Assembly: GCA_036172665.1 (NCBI GenBank) | Contig: CM069880.1 | Coordinates: 8,806,501-8,870,500, forward strand | Length of the DNA stretch: 64,000 nt | Source: Prosopocoilus inquinatus | Taxonomy: Eukaryota; Arthropoda; Insecta; Coleoptera; Lucanidae | Direction of reading: 5' to 3' | Notes under the pieces: model-generated | Told to the model about the DNA's origin: nothing | What the model saw: the letters and a program-made list of their open reading frames with translations, nothing else | Databases searched by the model: none | Position numbers and translations under genes: made by a program | Part shown: positions 1 to 31,814 of the stretch, piece after piece | How the letters are laid out: every line of letters starts with the position of its first letter | Position numbering within the stretch: position 1 is the stretch's first letter

Positions 1-640
1 GTAATCTGCTGAAAGGTAAGTAAAAACGTTTTCTTATTTTATTTTATTTTTTTTATAAGTTAATATGGATTTCGCAATTTATTTTTATTATTAGTTTCTG
101 TCGAACGATAGACAAAGAAAACACTACACTTTGATAAATATCTAAAACAAGCTCCCCTAATTCTCAAGAGTTTCCTTTAATTTTTAGTGAAGCACTATCT
201 TGTCTGATGAACATTCTATTAATAAACCCAGAAAAGATTTGCTACAATTTTTTTTAAATATCCTTTACGTTCGAAATTATCTGAAAAAAACATTAAAATT
301 AAATTTGCCTTTATATTTGAAAAGGTATCTCAACCCGTTTTCGACTTTGTTTCTTACTGCCAGGATTACATAAACGTGAAGAGATGTAGGACGAGGAGAT
401 AAAGAGATATAGATGTCTGAGGCGTGGAAAGATTCCCGCCATTTTTTACTGCGATGTTTGTATCTTGCGAATTTGCGGAAGTATCTTGCTACCAGGATCA
501 TATAAATACAAGGAGGTGACATATCAGGCGGCCGGTTCTTACTGCAGGACGAATTTTCTGCGATTTTTGTATCTTGCTATCAGGATCACATAAACGCGAG
601 GAGGTCTTGAATGATCATCAGCCGCTGAAGAATTCCCGCC
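1..640. repeat. Degenerate dispersed repeat fragments at the left edge
   Basis: No gene is recognised in these bases. A short motif of the form 'ccaggatcacataaacgcgagg' in diverged versions recurs at about 357-385, 489-515 and 577-602, and again at about 4489-4517, each time next to similar 'tatcttgct' and 'attcccgcc' text. The sequence from about 600 resembles the arm sequence of the palindromic modules that follow. The open frames here are short and unconvincing. I read it as eroded transposon or satellite sequence. Confidence 0.45.
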
Positions 641-1690
641 AATTTTTTTTGCACTTTTTTCAAATTTTATATTCTCGAAAACGGTGCGAAGTAGAGACTT
701 GCGGTTTGCACCATTTGATTCGTCTGCTCAAGTTCTATAAGAGGAATTTTTTCGCCCCTATCTATTTTTAGTAGAAACCCTCAAATTTTAATGGACTATA
801 TATAGCCTTATTACTTTTTGTGCGAAAAAATATTTCTTCCTCCAAAAATCACGAAAAAATTCACCAATGTAGAGCTCGACGAGGCGCATTCAAAACCGGG
901 CTCCGTTCCTCTGCAGCTTACCCCCTTTCCGAGATATCGACCCCTAAAATGCCGCTACAGAAAAGGAGTTTTTTTCTCAGTGAAAAACTAGAATAGTGAA
1001 AATCCGCTAGTGCCAATCGAATAATCATTATTTATTGAGTGATAAGGCACGGTTTTAATACATAAAATAGCTAAAACCAATAGAAACAATAAATGTAATT
1101 AATTTATTTAATTTGATTTAGTGCGATTTACAGGTGGTGTAATATTACAGATTCCTGTATAATTACAGGGACCCGTCTTCGCGGATTACCTGTAGGTTCC
1201 ACTGGTTGCTCGAAGATGGCAGCACCAGCAATATATGAATGAATTAATTACATTTATTAATGTTATTATTATTTTAGCTGTTTTATATATTACAACCATG
1301 CCTCATCACTCGATAAATAACGATTATTCGATTGGCACTAGCGGATTTTTACTTTTCTATTTTTCCACTGAGAAAAACTCCATTTCTGTAGCGGCACTTT
1401 AGAGGTCGATATCTCGGAAAGGGGGTGAGTTGCAGAGGAACGGAGCCCGGTTTTGAATGCGCATCGTCGAGCTCTATGAGGGTTAATTTTTTCGCGATTT
1501 TTGGAGAATAAAATATTTTTTGAGCCAAAAAGTATAAGTCCATGAAAATTTGAGGGTTTTTACGAAAAATGGATTGTGGCGAAAGAAATCACCCTCGTAG
1601 AGCATGAGCAGGCTAATCGAATGGTGCAAACCGCAAGTCTCTAACTCGCGTCGTTTTCGAGAAAAAAAATTACAAAATTTCGATCAAAAA
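641..1690. repeat. Palindromic repeat module 1
   Basis: The left arm (about 641-1100) and the right arm (about 1230-1690) are imperfect inverted copies around a centre near 1175. Shared landmarks are 'gcaccattcgat' against 'atcgaatggtgc', 'cgagatatcgacc' against 'ggtcgatatctcg', and 'ccaatcgaataatc' against 'gattattcgattgg'. The central 100-150 bp carries 'acagattcctgta' and ends in 'gatggcagcacca'. No transposase reading frame is visible, so a non-autonomous foldback-type element or complex satellite unit is the likeliest reading. Confidence 0.75.
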
Positions 1691-1839
1691 ATGGATTGCC
1701 GCCAAAAAAATCACCCTCGTAGAGCTTGAGCAGACGAATCGAATGGAGCAAATCGTATGTCTCTAACTCGTGCCGTTTTCGAGAAAAAAAATCTTGAAAT
1801 TTTCTTATTCGATCTTTGTTCAAATTTCATTTTCTTGGA

Positions 1840-3035
1840 AACGGCGCGACCTAGAGACTTCCGGTTTGCACCATTCGATTTGTCTAATTAAACTTTATGA
1901 CAGCAAAGCAACGCTACATGCTCTATTTCGCTTAATTCTTGAAATATCATGATTCTTCCGATGCAATATGGTGGATGCGCCGGTAAGAATATTAATATCT
2001 CAAGGATGAAAAGAGATACAAAGTTACGGTTTTCACCCTTAGCTTCGCCCTTTCGAACTGACTCAATGCTAGAAGTTTCAAGTAAATATCTCAAGTCGTT
2101 CTCAACTTACGGAATTTATTATTAACCGGTCGATAATTTTCTAATCTTTTTCTGGAAAACGGAGCGAGTTAAAATTGCGAAAAAATTCGCCCACGTAGAT
2201 CTCAATGAGGCGCATTCAGAACCGGGTTCCGTTTCTCTGTAGCTCACCCCATTTCCGAGATATCGGCCTCTAAAATGCCGTCGCAGAAAAACAATTTTTT
2301 CTCATTGAAAAACTGGAGAGGTAAAGATCCGCTAATGCCAATCGAATAATCGTTATTTATGGAGTGATGTTGGACGATTTTAATTCATGGGACACTTAAA
2401 ATAACAATAATAACAAAGAATGTAATTAATTTATTAAGATATTACTAGTGTTGCCATCTTCGAGCAAATAATGTGACTTATAGGTCACTCGGCGTCTACA
2501 AATACAGATTCCTGTAGAATTACAGAGACCTGTTTTTGTGGATAACCTAGAGATTCCACTGTGTCCTCAGAGATGGCAGCATTAGCATTATATGAATTAA
2601 TTAATTACATTTATTGTTCTTATTGTTATTTTAACTGTTTTATGAACTAGAATCGTTCCATATCGCTCCATAAATAGCCATTATTCGATTGGCGTTAGCG
2701 GATTTTTACCATTCCAGTTTTTTAATGAGGAAAAATTGTTTTTCTGCGACGGCATTTTGGGGGCCGATATCTCGGAAAGGGGGTGAGCTACAGGGGAACG
2801 AGGCCCGGTTTTGGATGCGCCTCGTCGAGATCTACGTAGGTGAATTTTTTCCCGGTTTTAGAAGAAAGAAATATTTTTTTGGTCAAAAAGTGGTAAGGCA
2901 ATAAGTCGATTAAAATTTGAGGGTTTCTACTAAAAGTACAGTACGAAAAAAATCACTCTCATAGAGCGTGAGCAGACGAATCGAATGGTGCAAACCGCAA
3001 GTCTCTAACTCGTGCCGTTCTCGAGAAAAAAATAT
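1840..3035. repeat. Palindromic repeat module 2
   Basis: This is a second module of the same family, centred near 2510. The arms again contain 'ccgagatatcgg', 'tcgaataatcgttattta' and their complements at 2670-2800, and the centre repeats 'acagattcctgta' with 'agatggcagca'. It is joined to module 1 through a short AT-rich spacer near 1800 that resembles the spacer near 3040, so the modules repeat in the same order rather than by independent insertion. The short open frame at 2689-2904 is arm sequence and not a gene. Confidence 0.72.
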
Positions 3036-3059
3036 CTAAATCTTCTTATTCAATTCCTT

Positions 3060-4110
3060 TTCAAATTTCATTTTCTCGAAAACGGAGCGGGCTAGAGACT
3101 TGCGGCTTGCACCATTCGATTCCTCTGCTCATTCTCTACGAGTGTGATTTTTTTCGCGGCAATCTATTTTTCGTAGAAATCCTCAAATTTTCATGGACTA
3201 TAGCCTTACTACTTTTTGGCCCAAAAAATATTTCTTTCTCCTAAAATCGCGAAACAATTCCCCTACGTAAATCTCGACGAGGCGCATCCAAAACCGGGCA
3301 TCGTTCCTCTGCAGCTCACCCCCTTTCCGAGATATCAACCCCTAAAGTGCCGCTACAGAAAAGGAGTTCTTTCTAGGTGAAAAGCTAGAAAAGTAAAAAT
3401 CTGCTGGCGCCAATCGAATAATTGTTATTTATGGAGCGATACGGAACGATTTTAATTCATAAAGCAGTTAAATTAACAATAAGAACAATAAATGTATTTA
3501 ATTCATTCATATGTTGATGGTGCTGCCATTTTCGAACGAATAGTGCGATTGATAGGTTATTCGTGATGTAAAATTACAGATTCCTGTAGAAGTACGGAGA
3601 CATATTTCTGTGGATAGTCCGCGGACTCCAGTGCTGGCTTAAAGATGGCAGCACCAGTAACACAGGAATAAATTAATTACATTTATTGGTTTTATGGTTA
3701 TTTTAACTGTTTTATAAATGAGAATCGTTCCGTATCGCTACATAAATAACAATTATTCGATTGGCGCTAGCGGATATTCACTTTTCCAGTTTTCTACCAA
3801 GAAAAAACTGCTTTTCTGGCACTACAATTTAGTGGTCGATATCTCAGAAAGAGGTTGAGCTACAGAGGAACGGAGCCCGGTTTTGAATGCGCCTCGTCGA
3901 GCTCTACGTAGGTGAATTTTTTCGCGATTTTAGGAGAAGAAATATTTTTTGGTCCAAAACGTAGTAAGGCTATAAGTCCATGAAAATTTGTGGATTTCTA
4001 CGAAAAACATATCGGGGCGAAAAAAATCACCCTCATAGAGGTTGAGCAGACGAATCGAATGGTGCAAATCGCAAGTCTCTAGCTTGCGCTGTTTTCGAGA
4101 AAAGAAATTT
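3060..4110. repeat. Palindromic repeat module 3
   Basis: Third module, centred near 3590, with arms at about 3060-3500 and 3670-4110. It carries the same landmarks as the other two: 'gcaccattcgat' near 3110, 'gagatatcaacc' near 3332, 'ccaatcgaata' near 3410 and their complements from 3755 to 4060. The central 'acagattcctgta' and 'agatggcagcacca' are close to the module 1 version. Confidence 0.74.
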
Positions 4111-4645
4111 GAAAAATGTGAGTGGGTGGTAGAAAAATGCAGTAAAATAAAAAACTAGGTGCCTCCCTAATTATTAAGTGCTTCCCTGAATTTTTAGAAG
4201 CGGAATTGCTTTTGTATTAAATAGAATACAACCGCTTTTATTTACGACCACTTTTATTTAATTTCGATTTCGATTTCTTCATAACGAAGGACGAATGTGG
4301 CGTTCTGTCCATAGAATGGCCAACGTGAATAACTTAAAGCTTTTCTGATTTTTTAATAAAGGGATAAGTAAGCATTTTTAAATAAACATCTTTGAATCGC
4401 GTGTAGGCCACCAAACCAGCACGTCTGCGTTGCGTATCGCACAATTTACGTTGACTTCGCACAAATTTCATTGACATTTTGCGATCTCCTGCTGCCAGGA
4501 TCGCATAAACGCGAGGAGCCAAGAGGCGCAATTTATTGCAAAACATAAATGACATAATTGTTTCTATAAACATTGCAAGCAGTAAACACTTTTCACGATT
4601 TCTTTTTTGTTTTAAAGTTAATTGAAAAGCACTCTTCCACTCTTC

Positions 4646-5030
4646 TCCTTATTATAAGTTTCTGTCTGGCTATTTTACAATTTTGGGAACGAATTAATTT
4701 TTTTTATTAAATAGAATATGCCCAATTTGATTTGATTTTGATTTCTCCTTTAACTTTTTGCTGACTCCTTTGCTTCTCTTTATTATTAGTTTCTGTCTGA
4801 CTATTTTACAATTTTGGGAACGAATTAATTTTTTTTTATTAAATAGAATATGCCCAATTTGATTTGATTTTGATTTCTCCTTTAACTTTTTGCTGACTCC
4901 TTTGCTTCTCCTTATTATTAGTTTCTGTCTGACTATTTTACAATTTTGGGAACGAATTAATTTTTTTTTATTAAATAGGATATGCCCATTTTGATTTGAT
5001 TTTGATTTCTCCTTTAATTTTTTGCTGACA
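4646..5030. repeat. Tandem repeat, about 131 bp x 3
   Basis: Three near-identical copies run head to tail. The marker 'gggaacgaattaat' occurs at about 4685, 4815 and 4948, giving a period of 130-133 bp. Copies differ by a few substitutions, such as 'gaatatgccc' against 'ggatatgccc'. No coding potential is apparent. Confidence 0.85.
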
Positions 5031-6401
5031 GAAATCGGTCATAGAACAGCCGTTGTGAATTATTTAATGATTTATAGATGTTATCAAATATTGCTTGCCA
5101 CTGAATGTTCGTTCATAAGGGGGCGGTTTGCATGCAGGGGACAGTTTTTATTGAGTGTGATAGTACGTGAGGTCTTCAGTTTTTAGTTTTAGTCTCATCC
5201 CTAGGAAATCAAAACATTTTATTGAAGAGGATAATTGAATATAATAATTTATAATTGCCAACCTCAACGAATTGATAGACGTGTTTTGTTATTATGCGAA
5301 TATGGCTTCTTTGACTTCTTTTCTGGGAAGGTTAGGAACGGCCTAGGTAGGTCAGGTACGGCCTGGGCTAAACAGCCTTACATAAGTACGTAAATTCTTG
5401 TTTATGCTTCAGAAGAGAAGAATTTTTGGAAGAAAATCTAAGTCCGGCGCATCCACCAAATTGATCTAGTAAATTGCAATAACTCAAGAGCGGAGCATTA
5501 TAAAATGGTAGGGTTTTTATTATTTTTTGCATTAATGAATCTGTTAAATACTTTTGGTCCAGCTTTTCATTTCTTTCTTCATCGAAAACTCAGCGAGAAA
5601 GACTTGATAAACCAACATAATTTGACATTCAGCTTTTTTTTCTGCTTAATATTAATTAAAAGAGAATTAACACAATCTCTATCTTGCATTCGTATCTACA
5701 TATAAGTTTTTTGATTTGTTGAGAATGTATTTAGTTACCGATCGAAATAGAGGTAAATTTTAAAAGTAACTGCAGTATCCTTTGTGTATCGAACGAGATT
5801 AAAATTGAATGTTGATGTGCCTAGAGAAACTAGAGTGAGTTATAGATGAAAAGTGCGATAAAAATACGTATCTACGAGATTGTGAGATTCGAAGCTTGAT
5901 GTCGACTAATTTTCGTGTTCCGCATAAGTCCGTATGAGATATTCGGAAATGGGAAACTTCTTAATGTGGGCTACGTGTTTATCAGAAAGTTGGTCATAAT
6001 TTAGGAATGGTATTTTTTTTTGACCGCATAACGTTATCGTAAATCTACATAATTACGACACAACAAAAAACAAGTGGTAAAAAATGTTAGCCACTTAGAA
6101 TGTAAGCTGTTGAATTATCCCAAGGCTATAAATAAAATGTTTCACAACGTATGCACCCTCTATAATGGCAAACTCTTCCCACAACCCTCATCTAGGCCAA
6201 TGGTGTTGCGACTTCGGTCGTCTTTGGGCGGGGTGGTTAAGTAAGCCAGCCCAATCGGGATACCGACGCCCGCATCGTCGCCATAGTAACTATGAAACTG
6301 TTACACAGATTGGTATGGCATCTAAACATTTCACGCAGTGATTGCAGTATTAGGAATAGGTCTTTTAGTGTCCCGAGTAAATGCAGCGGGTTACTATTAA
6401 G
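5031..6401 (+). promoter_or_regulatory. Upstream region and probable promoter/5' leader of Shox
   Basis: No gene is seen in 5031-6100. Between about 6150 and 6400 the sequence becomes relatively GC- and CpG-rich, with a GC box 'gggcgggg' near 6229, and it is free of the repeats that surround it. This directly precedes the Shox start codon, so it is the likely proximal promoter and 5' untranslated leader. No clear TATA box was found, and the exact transcription start is unknown. Confidence 0.4.
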
Positions 6402-27483
<21,082 letters not shown>

Positions 27484-28170
27484 TTTCTCAGACTAGTGCA
27501 ATACGTGAGATATTTGTGCTGTATAAAGTTTGTTATGGAAAATATTGTATATGAATATGAATTTATTATTTAAGAAATAAAACGAATAAACAGCGGGTGT
27601 TATAATTAATAATTTCCTTATCCTGCAGAAGTTAAAGGTTATAAACAAGTGGTCTTAAACAAGGCGGTGTTGGTTTAACTGATATTGAATCAACTTCGCT
27701 CTGTCACTGGCAATTACATGCTCTTCTCTCGTTGATTGGATATAATCACGTTAGTGGCTGCACAGCAGCAACACAAACAAGGGGGGGTCACCGGCTCGTT
27801 TCGTCAAAGCTTTCCCGTTCAAATTTCCTTGGATTTGTCGATTTACATGTGCCTAAATATATACACGACTTACACAGTTACGGTTTTATGAAAAAATAAA
27901 ATAAGCTTGCGTTACAAGATTTATTTTCCGTTATATTCTCGAAGGTAATTTACATTACAGGGGCTTCCCGCGCCCAGTCCAGTAGTTTAATTTTTAATCG
28001 ATTTACAAGACGTGATACACTACTAAACAAAAAAATGAAATTTTGTCATACCAAATGATACATATTAAGACTCGCGATGATCTGTGGATTCCAAATGTGT
28101 ATAAAGTATCAATTGAAAAATAAAAATCCTAGGCACGGGATACCCGACATATACAAATCAAAACAGAATC
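27484..28170. other. Convergent 3' ends of Shox and the peptide precursor gene
   Basis: After the Shox stop, polyadenylation signals AATAAA occur at 27576-27581 and 27585-27590. On the minus strand a candidate signal for the peptide gene lies at 27920-27925 (TTTATT on the plus strand), about 250 bases past its stop. No further gene is seen. Confidence 0.55.
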
Positions 28171-29856
28171 TTATTTTTTGCCCGGACCGTTATTTAAATG
28201 GTCTTCGTCATGGCCTGCGTTTGATTCACCATTTCCACAATCACCAAATAAACCTCCTGTACACCTTTTCCCCGGCGCTCCGTTGTTTAACCAGTCTTCG
28301 TCTGTGTTGGCTCCGGGTAATCCCCCGTTAGCACATCCTTCATCGAAGAGATTAACGCATCGTCTTCCTGTAGCGTCTGAATGCGAACTTCTTTTCCCTG
28401 GCGCACCATTATGTAACCAATCTTCATCATCGTTTGCTCCGGGTATGCCCCCATTAGCGCATCCCTCATCGAATAGATTCACGCACCTTTTGCCGGTGGT
28501 GACGGAATACAAGTTTCTTTTCCCTGGCGCACCATTATGTAACCAATCTTCATCATCGTTTGCTCCGGGTATGCCCCCATTAGCGCATCCCTCATCGAAT
28601 AGATTCACGCACCTTTTGCCGGTGGTGACGGAATACAGGTTTCTTTTCCCTGGCGCACCATTATGTAACCAATCTTCATCATCGTTTGCTCCGGGTATAC
28701 CCCCATTAGCGCATCCCTCATCGAAAAGATTCACGCATCTTTTGCCGGTGGTGATGGAATACAAGTTTCTTTTCCCTGGCGCACCATTATGTAACCAATC
28801 TTCATCATCGTTTGCTCCTGGTATACCTCCATTAGCGCATCCTTCATCAAAAAGATTCACACACCTTTTCCCCGTGGTAGCAGAATAGAAATTTCTTTTT
28901 CCGACTGGATTATTTCCAAACCAGTGATCATCTTCCCCATTATTTTCACAATTACCGAACAAACCTGGTACACACCTTTTTCCTGGCGCTCCGTTGTTTA
29001 GCCAATCTTCATCTGTATTTGCCCCGGGTAAGCCGCCATTTGCACATCCTTCATCGAATAGATTGACGCATCTTTTCCCCGTTGTAACGGAATACAAATT
29101 TCTTTTTCCAGCCGGATTTTTGTCAAACCAATCATCGTCTTCTCCGTTGTTTCCACAGTTGCCGAACAAACCTGGTACACATCTTTTTCCTGGCGCTCCG
29201 TTGTTTAGCCAGTCTTCATCTGTGTTTGCCCCGGGTAGGCCGCCGTTAGCACATCCTTCATCGAAGAGATTAACGCATCTTTTTCCTGTGGTAACGGAAA
29301 ACAAACTCCTTTTTCCTGGCGAGCCATTATGTAACCAATCTTCATCATCGCCTGATCCGGGGATTCCTCCAATAGAGCATCCTTCATCAAAAAGATTAGC
29401 GCATCTTTTTCCCGTAGTCGCAGAGTATAAATTTCTTTTTCCCATTGGACCATCTTCAAACCAACCCTCGTCCTTTCCATTGTTCTCACAGTTACCAAAC
29501 AGACCTGGTACGCACCTTTTTCCTGGCGCTCCGTTGTTAAGCCAATCTTCGTCTGAATTTGCACCAGGTAAGCCCCCATTAGCACATCCTTCATCGAAAA
29601 GATTGACGCATCTCTTCCCTGTGGTCACCGAATAGGCATTTCCGATTAAATGTTTTTGTGGTGCGCAGCCTGGCTGTAATACATGAAGACATCTTTCACC
29701 AGTTACACTTGAAACCGATGGTACATTCCGAAATCTTCCGTTGTTTCCTCCGATTACTGCTGCTACCACCAGGAAAAGCGGAAATATTTTCACGCTTGCC
29801 TGAAATCAAACATAAAATTATTCCTTTTCATTTTCTGTTCTTTCTTTTATTACCAT
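28171..29856 (-). CDS. Secreted multi-copy cysteine-ring peptide precursor
   Basis: Minus-strand gene, exons 29856-29854 (the ATG alone) and 29799-28171, split by a 54-bp GT-AG intron; 543 aa. The N-terminus MASVKIFPLFLVVAAVIGG is a strong signal peptide. The rest is peptides separated by KR (once RR or KK). Nine copies of a 29-residue peptide begin CVNLFDEGC (one CANLFDEGC), continue GG[LI]PG...DEDWL, and end NGAP or NGSP before GKR, predicting a C-terminal proline amide. Three copies of a second peptide begin CVPGLFGNC, and a last variant begins CTGGLFGDC and ends at GKK. About seven short spacers of the type NLYS[AV]TT also precede GKR. Every long peptide has C-x7-C at its N-terminus, suggesting a disulfide ring. 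This architecture is that of a neuropeptide or secreted peptide prohormone needing prohormone convertase and amidating enzyme. I do not recognise the family for certain; a calcitonin-like relation is possible. Confidence 0.9.
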
Positions 29857-29890
29857 TTCAGTAAATACAACCAGCCTGCTTTCAGTATGC

Positions 29891-29928
29891 ACTGAATAAT
29901 TCCGAAGCGGTTGTCCGAAGCATTTATA
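29891..29928 (-). promoter_or_regulatory. Core promoter of the peptide precursor gene
   Basis: On the minus strand a TATAAA box (29928-29923) is followed about 30 bases later by an arthropod-type initiator TCAGT (29895-29891). This would give a leader of roughly 37 bases before the ATG at 29856. The spacing fits a TATA/Inr promoter, as expected for a strongly or tissue-specifically expressed secretory gene. Confidence 0.6.
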
Positions 29929-29929
29929 C

Positions 29930-31711
29930 CAAAAACTTATCTATCCAATAAACGAGCAATTGACATATGGCAAAATGTTGAATTGATAATTCATTGGAAA
30001 ATTAATTAGAGTTTTAGGAATAACAAACGTCACTTTTGATCTCTGCGTTATATTAAAGTGTAAATATAATAATACGTGATCGAAATAATACATTGCAGAG
30101 AAATATATTATTTTAGATTTGATAGATTAGTTTTATTCATTTTTTAATTTCATTTCGAGGCAATATAGGACTTCTTTTTTCCTCAAATTTCGTTTAAGTT
30201 TGTTAGTATGATTGGTTTATTCGGCACACGAAAGCAAAGAAATAAATCCATGAAAATTGAATTAGGGGAACGTACTGCTCATAAAATATGTACTCCGTTA
30301 TTTATTCATCGATTAAAAAATCTGCGATGAAATTGGCTAGAAAAGCATGCAACATTTTTATGTTTGAATTAATCATACAAGCTAAGATAGGGAAGTTTCC
30401 AGTAATTAAAGTAATTAATTTAAAAAAAATGTAAATTTTCTGTAATACTAAAAAAAAAACATAGTACCATCTTAAAATTTTCGAATTAGAAGTGTAATGA
30501 AAAAAACAAAAAAGAATCATTAATTATAGCATTTTCCATTGGCTGCACTGGTATGCATCCAGGATATCTCTGTCTCGTTTTATTACGTAAAGCTGAACCG
30601 AGTAGGAAATACACTCAGAGGACACTAGTGCAGCCAGTGGAAAACGTTATTAGTCACAAAAATGTAATTAATTTGACTGTAAAGTTGTCAAGGTCAATTA
30701 TTTTTTGTTTGTTTTTTGTTTGCTGAAAATAGGGGCAGAAAGAAACAAAAGAAACTTCAAGCAAAAAATAAAGATATACGAATAATAATAATATAGACAA
30801 AAAACAAATTAAAAATCGTCGGTTTCATCAAAAATTAGAACAAATTGACCTACAACAAAATCAAAAACAAAAGAAAAATGAAAGAAACAACAGCATACAA
30901 GGCATGAAGCGAAAAAAAGAAACAAAATATCATAACACCTGCTGACAGCTGAACAAAAAGGCAACAAGCTTTCCCGATATATCAGAAAATTAGTGGAAAA
31001 TAAAAGCAAATTATAAAAACAAGCATTTTCTTATTGTTTATTACTTATTATTATTTCAATCTTGTTTGTTAAATTAAAAAAAAAACAAAAAGAAGAAAAA
31101 GAAAAAATATTGAATGAACAAAAAACAAAAGATACTCCAAGTACATATAATATCTAAAAACCACAGAAGATGTACAAATAGTCATTATTGATCGCATTGC
31201 ATATTTTTCTTTGCTGTTTCAAACTTTTGATTGATGGAGTACTTTTGTTCCATGGATTATATTAGAATGTTAAATTCTTTTTGAGTGTCATTATGTGAAG
31301 ACAACAAGAAAAATAGCTCAAATCAGGCGCCAGGCGCCAAACAAGATTTCTGAATGCCAAATATATTTAAAATGTGGCCCAAGTGGCGGAATTTCGTCCA
31401 AACAGGCAACCCTGTGTAAGTGACGGTAAATAAATACAACACGATACAGTTTAGAGCATTATCTTTGCCTCTTCATATCATGTTTTTAAAAATTTTCTAT
31501 TTATAATATTTATATTAATAGTTAAATAATACATTGATACTAAAATAATTTTAGAAAAATAAAAATAAAATTCCAGATTTCCGATAAGTGGCGCCATCTA
31601 CAAGTCATCGGCGTACCCTATTATTTCTGAGAGACATCCCTTATGCAACCAACATTACAGACATGTATTTAATTTAGAGTGCATCGATACAAATTTAAAA
31701 ATTTGGCCAAT
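29930..31711. other. Intergenic AT-rich region
   Basis: No gene is recognised between the peptide precursor and the PGRP gene. The sequence is very AT-rich with long A and T runs (30420-30510, 30690-31150), and open frames here are low complexity. It holds one small inverted-repeat element at 30524-30650. A possible minus-strand polyadenylation signal for the PGRP gene lies at 31717-31712. Confidence 0.5.
30524..30650. mobile_element. Small inverted-repeat element (MITE), copy 1
   Basis: Ends 'ttttccattggctgcact' and 'agtgcagccagtggaaaa' are inverted, with 'atatctctgtctcg' and 'aaatacactcag' inside. A clearly related element with the same ends lies at 48395-48530. It is about 127 bp and non-coding, so it is a miniature DNA transposon. 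Confidence 0.72.
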
Positions 31712-31814
31712 TTTATTTATTTACTTTGTAAAACATAAATTAACATAATATAAGTATTAAAATATGTTACTGTACGTTATTAAACATGAGGGCGCATAAA
31801 ATATAAAATTAATT

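Noticed and set aside
6381..6401. ATG at 6381 as the Shox start
   Set aside because: The conserved SHOX N-terminus begins at the ATG 21 bases further on (MDKLTQFVSKSF); the upstream seven codons have no counterpart. It cannot be fully excluded.
28998..29594. Minus-strand frames of 60 and 129 aa inside the peptide gene
   Set aside because: These are shifted frames of the same repeated unit and carry no signal peptide or domain.
28178..29635. Long plus-strand open frames (236 and 213 aa) rich in proline and serine
   Set aside because: They are the antisense of the repeated peptide gene. The minus strand has a signal peptide, KR sites and a promoter, while the plus frames are by-products of a repeat whose length is a multiple of three.
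29791..29793. GTG as the start codon of the peptide precursor
   Set aside because: Nuclear insect genes rarely start at GTG, and a spliced ATG with matching phase and promoter lies 61 bases upstream.
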